A DNA stretch of 64,000 nt from Haloferax litoreum (lineage in GTDB: Archaea > Halobacteriota > Halobacteria > Halobacteriales > Haloferacaceae). Under the pieces are notes generated by a model that worked only from the letters and a program-made list of their open reading frames with translations, had not been told where the DNA came from and made no database searches. The stretch spans positions 2,728,001 through 2,792,000 of the forward strand of contig NZ_WKJO01000001.1 of assembly GCF_009674605.1 (NCBI RefSeq), given 5' to 3'. The position numbers and the translations under genes were made by a program. Below, one piece after another: positions 41,292 to 50,610 of this stretch. Position 1 is the first letter of the stretch; the number at the start of each line of letters is the position of its first letter.

Positions 41292-42884
41292 TCAGTCGGC
41301 CGTCGTCGTCTCGTCGCCGCGGAGACGGTCGAACGCCGACTGGAATTCGCCGTCTTCCTCGACGGTGTCTTCCCACTCTTCGAGGCCGCGTTCGACGCGA
41401 GTCCCCTGGATGGTGTTGTCGAAGAAGAACGCGAACAGGCCACCGACGGCCATCCCCGTCGACCCGATGACGAAGATGGTGTCGGCGACGAGTTGCGTGC
41501 CGAGGATGGGGCCGACGAATGCGACCTGACTCATGCCCTGCCGGAACGCCTCTGCACTGCCGACGTTACCCATGTACGCCGGGATTGCGAGGCCGGCGAA
41601 CATGGCGACGCCGATGATGAAGATGTTGCGCGAGGAGTCGAGGTCCACGTACTTCAGGTTCGAGAGACCGACGGCGACGATTTGCCCGAACATGGCGATG
41701 TAGAGACCACCGACAATGGGGCCGGGAATCGTCGCGATGAGTTGACCGAAGTAGCCGACGAACCCCATGACGAGCATCAGTGCGGCACCGACCTGCACGA
41801 CGTAGCGCGACGCGACGCCGGTGAGGCCGATAGCACCGATGTTCTCGGAGTAAGAGGTGGACCCGCTTCCGCCCATGACGGCCGAGAAGATGTTCATCAG
41901 GCCCTCCATGCCGATACCGTGGTTGATACGGCGCTTCGAGGGCGCACCGACGCCCGAGAGACGGGCGACGGCGTGGTAGTCACCGAAGGACTCGACCATC
42001 GAAGCGGCAACGCCGGCGAGCATCCCGATGATGAACGACGAGGTGAACTGCGGGATACCGAACGCGATGCTTCCGACGATGGGCAGTGCGACTTCCATCG
42101 TGCCCGGACCGCCCGCGAAGCCCCACTGGAACGGGTAGATTGGCATGAACGCCGGGGCGGTGAGGACGGACTGGAAGTCCACGAATCCGGGTGCACCCGC
42201 GGCGATGACGCCCGTGACGGACAGGATGGCCGCCACGATGTACGAGACGATGACGCCGAGGAGCACCGGGAAGAGTTTGAACGCCGGGTGGGCGGTGTCG
42301 AGGTACTGCGAGAACAGGACGATGAGTGCGAGCGTCAGGCCGAGGAGCCACCAGTTGTTAGTGGCCGACGTGACCTGTGGGACGCTGAACAGCGACAGGC
42401 CGATGAGGGCAATCGTGGGCGCGATGACGACGGGCGAGATGAACTTTCGGAGGCGTCCGAGCAGTCCGAAGTACCCGACCAGCACCTCGACGGCAGCGGC
42501 CACGATGATGGCACCTTGGAGTTGTAAGAGCGCTGTCTGCCACCCGGCCCCTGCCGGGTCTGTCGCGTTCACGACGCCGATGACGGCGATTGCCGGTGCG
42601 AGCATCGAGAACGGTGCTCCCTGCACGATGGGGTAGCGGTTTCCGAACGTCGTCTGCATCAGCGTGGCGATGCCAGAGACGACGAAGAACGTCCCGACGA
42701 ACCGCGGAATCACGTCGCCGGGCATACCGAGGACTCCGGCGAGAATGAGAGGAACGGCGATGTTTGCGCCCACCATCGTGAGGTAGTGTTGGGCGCCGAG
42801 AAGGAGAGCGGTTGGAAGGGGTGGTTTGTCGTCGATACCGTACTGCACGAACGAAGAGGGTGATGAGTCGTCCGTCACGACCAT
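41292..42884 (-). CDS. NCS2-family uracil/xanthine permease
   Basis: 530 residues with about 12-14 membrane segments. Family marks: FGNRYPIVQGAPFSMLAPA near the first third, and SFGDYHAVARLSGVGAP with GIGMEGLMNIFSAVMGG, the substrate-binding and GMG segments of the NCS2/UraA fold. It should take up a nucleobase such as uracil or xanthine with a cation; the substrate cannot be distinguished by eye. A TATATAT element (42942-42948) is about 60 nt upstream of the ATG on minus. Confidence 0.9.
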   Translation of the reverse strand: MVVTDDSSPSSFVQYGIDDKPPLPTALLLGAQHYLTMVGANIAVPLILAGVLGMPGDVIPRFVGTFFVVSGIATLMQTTFGNRYPIVQGAPFSMLAPAIAVIGVVNATDPAGAGWQTALLQLQGAIIVAAAVEVLVGYFGLLGRLRKFISPVVIAPTIALIGLSLFSVPQVTSATNNWWLLGLTLALIVLFSQYLDTAHPAFKLFPVLLGVIVSYIVAAILSVTGVIAAGAPGFVDFQSVLTAPAFMPIYPFQWGFAGGPGTMEVALPIVGSIAFGIPQFTSSFIIGMLAGVAASMVESFGDYHAVARLSGVGAPSKRRINHGIGMEGLMNIFSAVMGGSGSTSYSENIGAIGLTGVASRYVVQVGAALMLVMGFVGYFGQLIATIPGPIVGGLYIAMFGQIVAVGLSNLKYVDLDSSRNIFIIGVAMFAGLAIPAYMGNVGSAEAFRQGMSQVAFVGPILGTQLVADTIFVIGSTGMAVGGLFAFFFDNTIQGTRVERGLEEWEDTVEEDGEFQSAFDRLRGDETTTAD

Positions 42885-42941
42885 CCCCCCGTATGCGGCG
42901 GTTCTCTCCCGAACATGGTTGTTCCAGCATTCTACCGAGAC

Positions 42942-42948
42942 TATATAT
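42942..42948 (-). promoter_or_regulatory. TATA element of the NCS2 permease
   Basis: TATATAT, about 61 nt upstream of the ATG at 42884; a transcript start about 27 nt past it would leave a leader of roughly 30 nt. Confidence 0.45.
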
Positions 42949-42982
42949 GTCCTACTTTTTCGCGCGATGGCGGGGTAACGAC

Positions 42983-42988
42983 TTTATC
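42983..42988 (+). promoter_or_regulatory. TATA-like element of the divergent MFS gene
   Basis: TTTATC, about 25 nt before the GTG start at 43010; leaderless transcript expected. Confidence 0.45.
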
Positions 42989-43009
42989 TCATCGGTTTGA
43001 CTCGTAGTC

Positions 43010-44353
43010 GTGTTCAATCGACCATCGTCTTCTACAACTGGGCGGGACCGATGGCTCGTCGGGTGGGCACTCGGGTACGCCGCCGTCGGAGCGTCGTCCC
43101 TCGTCGTTCCACTCTACGCCATCGAATTAGGTGCCAGTGCGCTCTTCGTCGGCCTCATCGCCGCGACTGCGGCCTTCGCTGGCGCACCCGGGGCGATACT
43201 CTGGGGCCGCCTCGCCGCCCGAACGAAACGGAGACGACCGTTCGTCCTCGTCGCCCTCGTCTCGGCCGCCGGTGTCTTCGGAATTCTCACGCAGGTCGAC
43301 TCACCGCTCGCAGTCCTCGTCGCGAACACACTCCTGTGGTTCGTCGTCGCCGCCGCCGCACCGGTGTTGAACCTCATCGTCGTCGAGGGTGTCCCCGCGG
43401 ACCAGTGGGACCGTCGGTTCGGCGTCCTGAACCACTATCAGGGGTACGGGTGGTTGAGCGGACTCGTCGTCGGTGCAGTCTGGTCGGCGCTCGCCCCACG
43501 AGTCTTCGACCTCAGCGCTCTCGCCGTCCAGCGGTGGTTCCTCGTGATTTCCGCAGTCGCCGCCGGAGCGGGGGCACTCCTCGTTCGCGTGTGGTACCCG
43601 GACCAGTCGACCCTCTCGGCCACACGGTTCGCGCGTCTCTCTGCCGGAATCCGTCGACAGAGCGGTCTCATCGGGCGCTCAGTCCGTGCGGTTCCCTACG
43701 GTCCGTCGCGGATGTACTGGGCACTGCAAGGACTCGATATCGGCGACTTGCGGAGTCGTGTCGGTCCCACGCTCCTCTCTTATCTCGCGGCCGCGACCCT
43801 CTTTTTCGTCGGCTTCTCGGTCTTCTTCGGCCCACTTCCGGCGTACCTCGTCTCGTCGGGCCGAACGGCAGACGAGGTGTTCGTCCTCTTCGTCCTCTCC
43901 AGTCTCGGGTCGGCGGTGAGTTACGCCCGCGTCGGAACGTTGACCGCAACGCACGATTCGCGGCAGTTACAGGTCGGCGCACTGGCGACGCGTGGACTCG
44001 CGTTCCCACTCGTCGCCATCGTCGGGGCGCGTCTCACTGCGGGGACGAGCCTCGTCGTCCTCGGCGCGATATTCGTCGTCGTCGGCGTCACGTGGGCCAT
44101 CATCGCAGTAACGGCCACGGGAATCGTCACTCGTCTCGCCCCCGAGCAGGTTCGGGGTGACGCGCTCGGTGCGTACACGGCACTCGCCAGCCTCGGTGGG
44201 GGTATCGGGTCGGCACTCGGCGGTGTCGTCGCCGATGCGTTCGGGTACGTCGTCACCTTCGTCCTCGCCGGAGGCGTCGTGGTGACGGCGCTCGTCATCG
44301 TCTGGTCGTCGGGCGAAAAAACAGTGCGGGGCCAGTTGCTCTCAGTCGAGTGA
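43010..44353 (+). CDS. MFS transporter
   Basis: 447 residues with twelve membrane helices. Motif A-like loops are GRLAARTKRRRP after helix 2 and less clear in the second half. It starts at a GTG at the leaderless distance from TTTATC. Helix 4-5 includes GVLNHYQGYGWLSGLVVG, typical of efflux-type carriers. The substrate is unknown. Its stop codon directly abuts the stop of cheW (minus), a tail-to-tail junction with no spacer. Confidence 0.82.
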   Translation: MFNRPSSSTTGRDRWLVGWALGYAAVGASSLVVPLYAIELGASALFVGLIAATAAFAGAPGAILWGRLAARTKRRRPFVLVALVSAAGVFGILTQVDSPLAVLVANTLLWFVVAAAAPVLNLIVVEGVPADQWDRRFGVLNHYQGYGWLSGLVVGAVWSALAPRVFDLSALAVQRWFLVISAVAAGAGALLVRVWYPDQSTLSATRFARLSAGIRRQSGLIGRSVRAVPYGPSRMYWALQGLDIGDLRSRVGPTLLSYLAAATLFFVGFSVFFGPLPAYLVSSGRTADEVFVLFVLSSLGSAVSYARVGTLTATHDSRQLQVGALATRGLAFPLVAIVGARLTAGTSLVVLGAIFVVVGVTWAIIAVTATGIVTRLAPEQVRGDALGAYTALASLGGGIGSALGGVVADAFGYVVTFVLAGGVVVTALVIVWSSGEKTVRGQLLSVE

Positions 44354-44824
44354 TTACTCGATTGCGTGGACTGGCGAAATCCAGACCACGAGTTCGCCAT
44401 CGCGCTTGATGACGCCCTCGATGGAGTCGTCTTTCTCTAACGGCGGTTCTTCCACGTCGTTCATCGAGACGCGGACGACCTGATACACTTCGTCGACGAG
44501 CCATCCCGTCGCCGCTTCGTCTTCGAACTTGTTGGGGTCGAAGATGACGATACGTTTGGACTCTCCTTCGGCGTCGATACTGAGGAGTTCTTTCGGGTTG
44601 ATGATGGACGTCGTCCGTCCGCGGAGGTCCATCACGCCCTCGACGTACTCGGGGGCGTTCGGAACGGCTGTGAGTTGTCCTTTGTCGACGATTTCGCTCA
44701 CGTACTCGATGTCGACGCAGTACGTCTCCGGACCCAGTTGGAACTCGAGGACTTGCACCTCTTCTGCGGAGTCCTCCTCGACGTCGTCCTCTGCCATGTC
44801 GGTAGTGATTGCATCCTGTCGCAT
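44354..44824 (-). CDS. cheW: Chemotaxis adaptor CheW
   Basis: 156 residues. The CheW fold (SH3-like double barrel) begins at VLEFQLGPETYCVDIEYVSEI, continues with GVMDLRGRTTSIINPKELL and ends DSIEGVIKRDGELVVWI. CheW couples CheA to the transducers at the cell membrane. Starts at 44845 (GTG) and 44797 (ATG) are also possible; 44824 is a compromise, with the acidic MAEDDVEEDS following. It is divergent from the cheB operon, with a TATA-like ACCTTTATGG near 44881-44890 on minus. Confidence 0.93.
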   Translation of the reverse strand: MRQDAITTDMAEDDVEEDSAEEVQVLEFQLGPETYCVDIEYVSEIVDKGQLTAVPNAPEYVEGVMDLRGRTTSIINPKELLSIDAEGESKRIVIFDPNKFEDEAATGWLVDEVYQVVRVSMNDVEEPPLEKDDSIEGVIKRDGELVVWISPVHAIE

Positions 44825-44929
44825 GGTGATTCTCGGCGGGCACACCGCCGCCTGTCTGCCTCACAGTGGACAGATTCGCTCCATAAAGGTACGTACCCGA
44901 TTATCAGCCCTGATTCTTCTCGGCGAGCG

Positions 44930-44939
44930 TTTATATATC
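44930..44939 (+). promoter_or_regulatory. TATA element of the cheB operon
   Basis: TTTATATATC, centred 28 nt before the ATG of the 36-codon leader frame (44963). The distance puts the transcript start at the leader's start codon. Confidence 0.55.
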
Positions 44940-44962
44940 CGATTTCCGAACCTCGGAGATAG

Positions 44963-45073
44963 ATGAGCGGTCAACGAAACGGCACTCCGACGACTTCTAA
45001 ACGCCATCGACAGGAGGCACTCCCGACGCCTCTTTCGTCGCCTCGGCACGGCCTCCTCGGGTGGGGACGATGA
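44963..45073 (+). CDS. 36-residue leader ORF coupled to cheB
   Basis: A short frame, MSGQRNGTPTTSKRHRQEAL and so on, ending in an ATGA overlap with the cheB start at 45070. Three points favour translation: a strong TATA element 28 nt upstream, a GGAGAT just before the ATG, and the stop-start overlap. Its Arg-rich composition is unlike the acidic halophilic proteins, so it may act as a cis leader controlling cheB translation rather than as a stable protein. It could also be chance. No homologue is known to me. Confidence 0.4.
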   Translation: MSGQRNGTPTTSKRHRQEALPTPLSSPRHGLLGWGR

Positions 45074-46167
45074 GTACGTCCGCCGCCGGCGGGCCGACGC
45101 GTGCTGTCGTCGTCGACGATTCGCGGTTCATGCGGACGCTGATTCGAACACTCCTCGAAGACGCGGACGTGGAAGTCGTCGCCGACGCAAGCAACGGGAA
45201 AGAGGCGATATCGGTGGTCGATGAACATCGACCCGACGTGGTGACGATGGACATCGAGATGCCCGAGATGAACGGCCTCGACGCAGTCGAAGGCATCATG
45301 GACGAGTGTCCGACACCCGTCCTCATGCTCTCGGCCCACGCCGAAGAGGACGCAGACGTCACCTTCGAAGCACTCGACAGAGGGGCGGTGGACTTCGTCA
45401 CCAAACCCGGTGGGGAAGTGACCTCCGAGATGCCTCGCGTGAAACGCGAACTCGTCGAGAAGATTCAGTCGGCGGCGGCAGTGGACCTCAGTGCGACACA
45501 GCGACGGACGCGACCACCGAAGGCCGAGTCGGAACCGCAGACCAAACCCGATTCGTCCGGTTCGGCCGCCACGTCGACGGCGCTCCCACAGGAGGGTTCG
45601 ACACTCGTCGTCGGTGCATCGACCGGCGGCCCGAACGTTGTCGAACGCGTCCTCGCGGCGCTTCCTGCCGACGCGGGACTTCGCGTCCTCGTCGTACAGC
45701 ACATGCCGAAGGGGTTCACCAAACGGTTCGCCGCCCGTCTCGACGGGCGGTGTGACTACGACGTCCGAGAGGCCGAAGACGGTGAACGGGTCGGTCCCGG
45801 ACAGATTCGCGTCGCTCCGGGTGGCTCACACCTCCTCGTCACGGGTGACCGCGCTGGCCGACTCAAACTCGAACTCTCCGACGACGACCCACTCCACGGC
45901 GTCAAGCCAGCTATCGACCTCACGATGGCGTCTGCCGCCGAAGTCGTGGACGCACCCCTCGCCGGGGTGCTGTTGACCGGAATGGGACGCGACGGCGTCG
46001 AAGGGATGACCCGAATCAGTCGCGCAGGCGGGCACACGGTTGCACAGGACGAAGAGACGTCAGCAATCTTCGGGATGCCGAAGCGAGCCATCGAGGCAGG
46101 GTGCGTCGACGTCGTCGCACCCGACGGGCGCATCACCGAAGAAACGCTTCGCGGAATCACTACCTGA
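45070..46167 (+). CDS. cheB: Chemotaxis protein-glutamate methylesterase CheB
   Basis: 365 residues. The receiver domain (about 8-130) holds the phosphoacceptor D61 in VVTMDIEMPEMNG, with D16 and D17 and K112. After a Ser/Thr-rich linker (about 135-175), the methylesterase domain has the catalytic triad S184 (GASTGGP), H211 (VVQHMPKGF) and D308 (GMGRDGVEGM). It removes methyl groups from transducer glutamates and amidates, in adaptation with CheR. The ATG at 45070 is coupled to the leader frame. cheA follows 2 bp after its stop. Confidence 0.96.
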   Translation: MSTSAAGGPTRAVVVDDSRFMRTLIRTLLEDADVEVVADASNGKEAISVVDEHRPDVVTMDIEMPEMNGLDAVEGIMDECPTPVLMLSAHAEEDADVTFEALDRGAVDFVTKPGGEVTSEMPRVKRELVEKIQSAAAVDLSATQRRTRPPKAESEPQTKPDSSGSAATSTALPQEGSTLVVGASTGGPNVVERVLAALPADAGLRVLVVQHMPKGFTKRFAARLDGRCDYDVREAEDGERVGPGQIRVAPGGSHLLVTGDRAGRLKLELSDDDPLHGVKPAIDLTMASAAEVVDAPLAGVLLTGMGRDGVEGMTRISRAGGHTVAQDEETSAIFGMPKRAIEAGCVDVVAPDGRITEETLRGITT

Positions 46168-46169
46168 CC

Positions 46170-48494
46170 ATGGACGAAGAACTCTACCAGGCATTCATCA
46201 CCGAGAGCGAAGAGAGCATCACGCAGTTGAACAACTCCCTGTTGTCGTTAGAGTCCAACCCGGAGGACACGGACGCCATCGACGACATCTTCCGACAGGC
46301 ACACACCCTGAAGGGGAACTTCGGTGCGATGGGGTTCGACAACGCCGCGACGGTGGCCCACGCAGTCGAGGACCTCCTCGACGAGATTCGGCACGACCGT
46401 CTCGACGTGACGCCCGAACGGATGGACCTCGTCTTCGACGGAATGGACCTCATCGTCGACATCCTCCACGACATCGAAGAGAACGGTGAATCCACCATCG
46501 ACCCGTCGGACACGGTCGAAGAGATTCGTGCCGCCGCCGAGACCGGTGGTGACGCGGGAAACTCGAATCCGGCGGCATCTGACGAGGACGACCGCGAAGA
46601 CGTCGACTTCGTCTCACTCGCCGCCGAGTGCGTCGACACCGATACTATCGACGCGGCGACGCTCGCACACGCCCACGTCGAACTGGACGCTGGCCAGATG
46701 AAGAGCGTCGACGCGGGTATCTTCCTCAGCAACATCCCCGACGTGGTCGATGTCGTCGGGTACGCCCCGTCACGAGACGCTATCGAAGGCGGGGAGTTCG
46801 ACGATGGATTCGACCTGTTCGTGGCGAACCTCGCGCCCAAAGCAGTCGAATCGAGACTCGGCGACCTCTGGAAGGTCGACTCGGTCGAGACGAACGACGT
46901 ATCGGACGTCCTCGACGGAGTCGTGTCGGCCGGAACGTCGCAGGAAGCGGCGCCCGATAGTTCTGACGCCGAGGCAGTACCCGGCGAGAGCGACGACGGT
47001 GCGGGCGTGGAACCAGAAGCGGATGTCGACGAATCCGCAGAGGCCACGCCTGCTGACAGTGACGGTATCGAAGACGGGCCAGCAACCGACGGTGACCTTC
47101 CGACAAGCGACGAGACGGTGGACGACGGCGGTGACGACGACGGAAGTGACACCGACGGCGGTGACACTGATGGCAGCGCCGACGCCGACAGCGACGACAC
47201 CAGCACCGACGCCGACGACTCGGACGATGAAGACGACGCGTCGGACGACGAAGACGACGACTCGGAAGAAGCCCGGTCTATCTCCGCGGTCAAGTCCGTC
47301 CGCGTCGACGTCGACCAACTCGACGAACTTCACGAACTCGTCGAACAACTCGTCACGAGTCGCATCAAACTCCGCAACGCTATCGACGAAGAACAGAACA
47401 CGGCGCTGGACACCCTCGACGAACTCGACAAAATCTCGTCGAACCTCCAGAACACCGTCATGGACATGCGGCTTATCCCGCTCAAGAAGGTGTTCGACAA
47501 GTTCCCGCGACTGGTTCGTGACCTCGCGCGCGAACAGGACAAACGCGTCTCGTTCAAGGTCGAAGGTGCGGACATCGAACTCGACCGGACTATCCTCGAC
47601 GAGATTTCCGACCCGTTGATGCACGTCCTCCGGAACGCCGTCGACCACGGCATCGAAGAACCGGACGTGCGCGAGGCGAACGGCAAGCCACGGACGGGGA
47701 CCATCAGACTCTCGGCCCAGCGACAACACGACACGGTCATCGTGACCGTCGAAGACGACGGGAGTGGTATCGACGCAGACGCCGTCCGCGACAAAGTCGT
47801 CGCCGAGGGCGTCGAGACACGCGAAGAGATGAACGCGATGCCCGACTCGGAGGTGTACGATTACATCTTCCACCCCGGTCTCTCGACCAACGATGAGATT
47901 ACCGACGTCTCGGGTCGCGGTGTCGGGATGGACGTGGTGAAGACCACCGTCGAGTCACTCGACGGGTCCGTCTCCGTCGAGAGCGAACCCGGGCAGGGAA
48001 GTACGGTCAACATCCGTCTGCCGGTCTCCGTCGCGATTATCAAGGTCCTCTTCGTGCAGGTCGACGACCGCGAGTTCGGTGTGCCCATCAAGTACATCGA
48101 CGAGATTAGCCGCCGCGACCGCGTCCAGACGGTCAACGGCGCAGAAGTCATCGTCCACGAAGACACCATCTTCCCGTTGATTCGACTCCGGGAAGCGCTG
48201 GAAATCGACACGGACGAACGCGACCACGGGATGGTCGTCCGCATCCGCCCCGACGACAGACAGGTCGCGCTTCACTGCGACGGCGTGACGAAACAAGAAG
48301 AAGTCGTCGTGACGCCACTGCAAGGTCCACTCTCGGGTGTCGGTGGCCTCTCCGGAACTGCGGTCATCGGCGACGGGAACGTCATCCCGATTCTGGACGT
48401 GTCGACGCTCGAACTCCCCGACGACGGGAAACAGGCGATGCGCGAGTTCGACCCGAGTGAACTCCCCGACACGGCCGAGGAGGCAGCAGACTGA
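46170..48494 (+). CDS. cheA: Chemotaxis histidine kinase CheA
   Basis: 774 residues. The HPt domain carries the phosphoacceptor H45 (RQAHTLKGNFGAMG). A P2-like domain (about 145-250) is followed by a very acidic linker of some 115 residues (about 255-370). The dimerisation segment follows, then the HATPase with N-box HVLRNAVDHGIE (near 483), G1 VEDDGSGID and G2 GRGVGMDVVK. The C-terminal CheW-like domain spans about 613-774. It phosphorylates CheY and CheB in response to transducer signals. Confidence 0.97.
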   Translation: MDEELYQAFITESEESITQLNNSLLSLESNPEDTDAIDDIFRQAHTLKGNFGAMGFDNAATVAHAVEDLLDEIRHDRLDVTPERMDLVFDGMDLIVDILHDIEENGESTIDPSDTVEEIRAAAETGGDAGNSNPAASDEDDREDVDFVSLAAECVDTDTIDAATLAHAHVELDAGQMKSVDAGIFLSNIPDVVDVVGYAPSRDAIEGGEFDDGFDLFVANLAPKAVESRLGDLWKVDSVETNDVSDVLDGVVSAGTSQEAAPDSSDAEAVPGESDDGAGVEPEADVDESAEATPADSDGIEDGPATDGDLPTSDETVDDGGDDDGSDTDGGDTDGSADADSDDTSTDADDSDDEDDASDDEDDDSEEARSISAVKSVRVDVDQLDELHELVEQLVTSRIKLRNAIDEEQNTALDTLDELDKISSNLQNTVMDMRLIPLKKVFDKFPRLVRDLAREQDKRVSFKVEGADIELDRTILDEISDPLMHVLRNAVDHGIEEPDVREANGKPRTGTIRLSAQRQHDTVIVTVEDDGSGIDADAVRDKVVAEGVETREEMNAMPDSEVYDYIFHPGLSTNDEITDVSGRGVGMDVVKTTVESLDGSVSVESEPGQGSTVNIRLPVSVAIIKVLFVQVDDREFGVPIKYIDEISRRDRVQTVNGAEVIVHEDTIFPLIRLREALEIDTDERDHGMVVRIRPDDRQVALHCDGVTKQEEVVVTPLQGPLSGVGGLSGTAVIGDGNVIPILDVSTLELPDDGKQAMREFDPSELPDTAEEAAD

Positions 48495-49336
48495 TGCCGT
48501 CGTCGAGCACCGACGACCCGGCATTCGACCGACTCCTCGAGTACGTCGAAGACTCGCTCCAGTTCCAGACGAGTTCGTACAACGACGCCTACCTCGACCG
48601 GCGTATCTCTGCACGGATGCGGCGACGACGCGTCGACGAGTACGAGACGTATCAGGAGATGCTCCGGGAGGACGAAGAGGAACAGCAAGCGCTTCTCGAC
48701 GCACTCTCTGTCAACGTGACGAGTTTCTTCCGGAACCCGGACGTGTGGGAAGCACTGCGCGAGGTACTCCGAGACCTGAGTTCGAAAGGGAGCAGACGCG
48801 ACCCAATCAAGGTGTGGAGTGCGGCCTGTTCGGACGGCCGAGAGGCGTACTCACTCGCGATGCTCGCCCACGACGACGACCAGGTCGACGAACGCCGTAT
48901 CGAAATCGTCGGCACGGACATCAAGCGCGAGATTCTTCGCGCGGCGCGAACGGCCGAGTACCGCGCGTCGGAGACGAACGACGTCGCCGAGCAACTCGAC
49001 CCAATCGGTGACTGGAAACGCTACGTGGACAAGGATGGCGACACGTTCCGCGTCAAGGACAAGGTCACGGATATGGTCAGGTTCAACCGCCGCGACCTGA
49101 TTCGTGAAGACCCGCCGGGGACGTTCGACCTCGTGGTCTGTCGAAACCTGTTCATCTACATCAACGCCGAATCGAAGCGAGCGGTGTTCGAGACGCTCGG
49201 GTCTGCCCTCGAACCCGAAGGCTACCTCACGATTGGGATGACCGAGACGATTCCGCCACGTGTCCGAAAACAGTTCGACCCCGTCGAGAAACGACTCCGT
49301 ATCTACCGCGCGACGGATGCCGCGGTCCAGAGGTAA
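48494..49336 (+). CDS. cheR: Chemotaxis protein methyltransferase CheR
   Basis: 280 residues, overlapping cheA by one base (TGATG). The N-terminal helical domain (about 1-90) precedes a SAM-dependent methyltransferase fold. Motif I reads KVWSAACSDGREAYSLAM, where bacterial CheR typically has AGCSTGEEPYS, so the Gly-Glu is altered. A late DLVVCRNLFIYI and the C-terminal GYLTIGMTETIP are usual for the family. It methylates transducer glutamates; CheB removes them. Confidence 0.95.
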   Translation: MPSSSTDDPAFDRLLEYVEDSLQFQTSSYNDAYLDRRISARMRRRRVDEYETYQEMLREDEEEQQALLDALSVNVTSFFRNPDVWEALREVLRDLSSKGSRRDPIKVWSAACSDGREAYSLAMLAHDDDQVDERRIEIVGTDIKREILRAARTAEYRASETNDVAEQLDPIGDWKRYVDKDGDTFRVKDKVTDMVRFNRRDLIREDPPGTFDLVVCRNLFIYINAESKRAVFETLGSALEPEGYLTIGMTETIPPRVRKQFDPVEKRLRIYRATDAAVQR

Positions 49337-49339
49337 GCA

Positions 49340-50206
49340 ATGAAACCCGGTGAACACAAACTTGGAGACACTCGCGGCCGCTTCCTCCAGGTTATCAAGA
49401 ACGGCCGGGAGATACACGACGTCGATTGGACGAGTGGGCGCATTCTGCTGTCGAACAGACGACTCATCCTCGCTGGGACGGCAGGGAAGCGAACGATAGA
49501 GTTGAGCGCAATCGAGAAACTCGGCGGGCGGTTCGACGTCAATCAGCGAATCGCGACGGTCTCTGATTACTTCAGCATCCACATCCCGTCTGGTGTCGTC
49601 CTCCTCGCACCGGTCGACTACGACGAGTTCGAAATCGACTTTTTCGGTGCGTTGCTCAACTCGAAACAGTTCCTCGCTCGACACCCGGCAGTCGCCGGTG
49701 GTGTCGTCCAGAACACCGAGTGGGAGAAGGCCCGACTGAAGGTCGAAGAAGAGGCCGTGAGTATGGCGACTGTCGGCGGAAAGTTCGTCGAGATTCGCCT
49801 CGACGACATCGGCGCAATCAAGACTGGTGAACGGAAGGTCGTCGACGACGTTCGGAGCCTCATCGAAGTCGAACACTCCGACGACGAAGGGACGAGTCTC
49901 CAGACGTACATCTCCGGGCCGGACAGGGCGATTACGTTCCTCTACTCGCTCTTGCGCGAAGGTGAGGAACTCTCAGAGACCTCTATCGAGTTGAGCGAGA
50001 CGGACAAACAGGTTCTCACCGCGCTCTACTCCGGGGTTGCACCGTTCGACATCCCCGACTTCCTCGGCCTCGACGTAGACCAAGTCGAGGAACTCTTCGA
50101 ACGCCTCATCGACCACAACGTCGTCGAAGAGGTCCGTATCCGACACGAGGTTCAACTCAACGCTCGTGGCCGTAACATCGCTTCGGAAGCCATCAACGAG
50201 CAGTAA
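49340..50206 (+). CDS. cheF: Archaeal taxis protein CheF, copy 1
   Basis: 288 residues of the archaea-specific CheF family, which links CheY/CheC/CheD to the archaellum motor switch. The N-terminal part is PH-like, with ILLSNRRLILAGTAGKRTIE, and the C-terminal part is a winged helix (ETDKQVLTALYSGVAPFDIP, then LFERLIDHNVVEEVRIR). It is the last gene of the cheB-A-R-F operon, 3 bp after cheR. A second cheF lies at 50807, on the other strand, in the archaella operon. Confidence 0.9.
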   Translation: MKPGEHKLGDTRGRFLQVIKNGREIHDVDWTSGRILLSNRRLILAGTAGKRTIELSAIEKLGGRFDVNQRIATVSDYFSIHIPSGVVLLAPVDYDEFEIDFFGALLNSKQFLARHPAVAGGVVQNTEWEKARLKVEEEAVSMATVGGKFVEIRLDDIGAIKTGERKVVDDVRSLIEVEHSDDEGTSLQTYISGPDRAITFLYSLLREGEELSETSIELSETDKQVLTALYSGVAPFDIPDFLGLDVDQVEELFERLIDHNVVEEVRIRHEVQLNARGRNIASEAINEQ

Positions 50207-50358
50207 CCCTCTTTTCGGCGTTCTGACTGACAAACCGGTTGTAGGTGCGATACGTCCGTTCTCATACTCGTAGTTGGGAGTCGCGGTTGCCTCCGTTCAA
50301 ACTTTCAGTCGCTGATAGTTTGTTGAAACCGTGCTGAATACACGGCGCGTTTGTCTCG

Positions 50359-50610
50359 TTAGCGAACGGTCTGCATGGAGTCAGACAGTACTTGATGAAC
50401 AACGCCAACGAGACCCCCGACAAAGAGTGCGAGGCCAAATAGTGACGCAACTGATGAGACGAGATTTTCGAGTAGTGGATTTGGGATGATGAAGAATCCT
50501 CCCTGTGAAAAATCAACAAGAAACCATCCCAGTGCAGCCACGACGTACAGTTTCACCAATTCGGGATTGAGTGCATACCGAAACGAATCGACAGCGGTGT
50601 CTTCGGACAT
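50359..50610 (-). CDS. Small AT-rich membrane protein, unknown
   Basis: 83 residues with two hydrophobic segments (about 20-40, 55-78) and few acidic residues. AT-rich in a GC-rich setting. A TATA-like TAAATTAG lies at about 50628-50636 on minus, about 22 nt before the ATG. It lies between the two cheF genes, at the junction of the che and arl operons. Flanking stretches 50207-50358 and 50611-50806 hold nothing else that I can support. Confidence 0.6.
   Translation of the reverse strand: MSEDTAVDSFRYALNPELVKLYVVAALGWFLVDFSQGGFFIIPNPLLENLVSSVASLFGLALFVGGLVGVVHQVLSDSMQTVR

Noticed and set aside
41277-42527. A 416-codon plus frame over the NCS2 permease
   Set aside because: Arg/Glu/Asp/His repeats typical of the reverse of membrane-protein codons; the permease has clear family motifs.
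47100-47280. Short GAC-rich repeats that could look like a CRISPR or satellite
   Set aside because: They are in frame within CheA and encode its acidic linker; no constant repeat with unique spacers.
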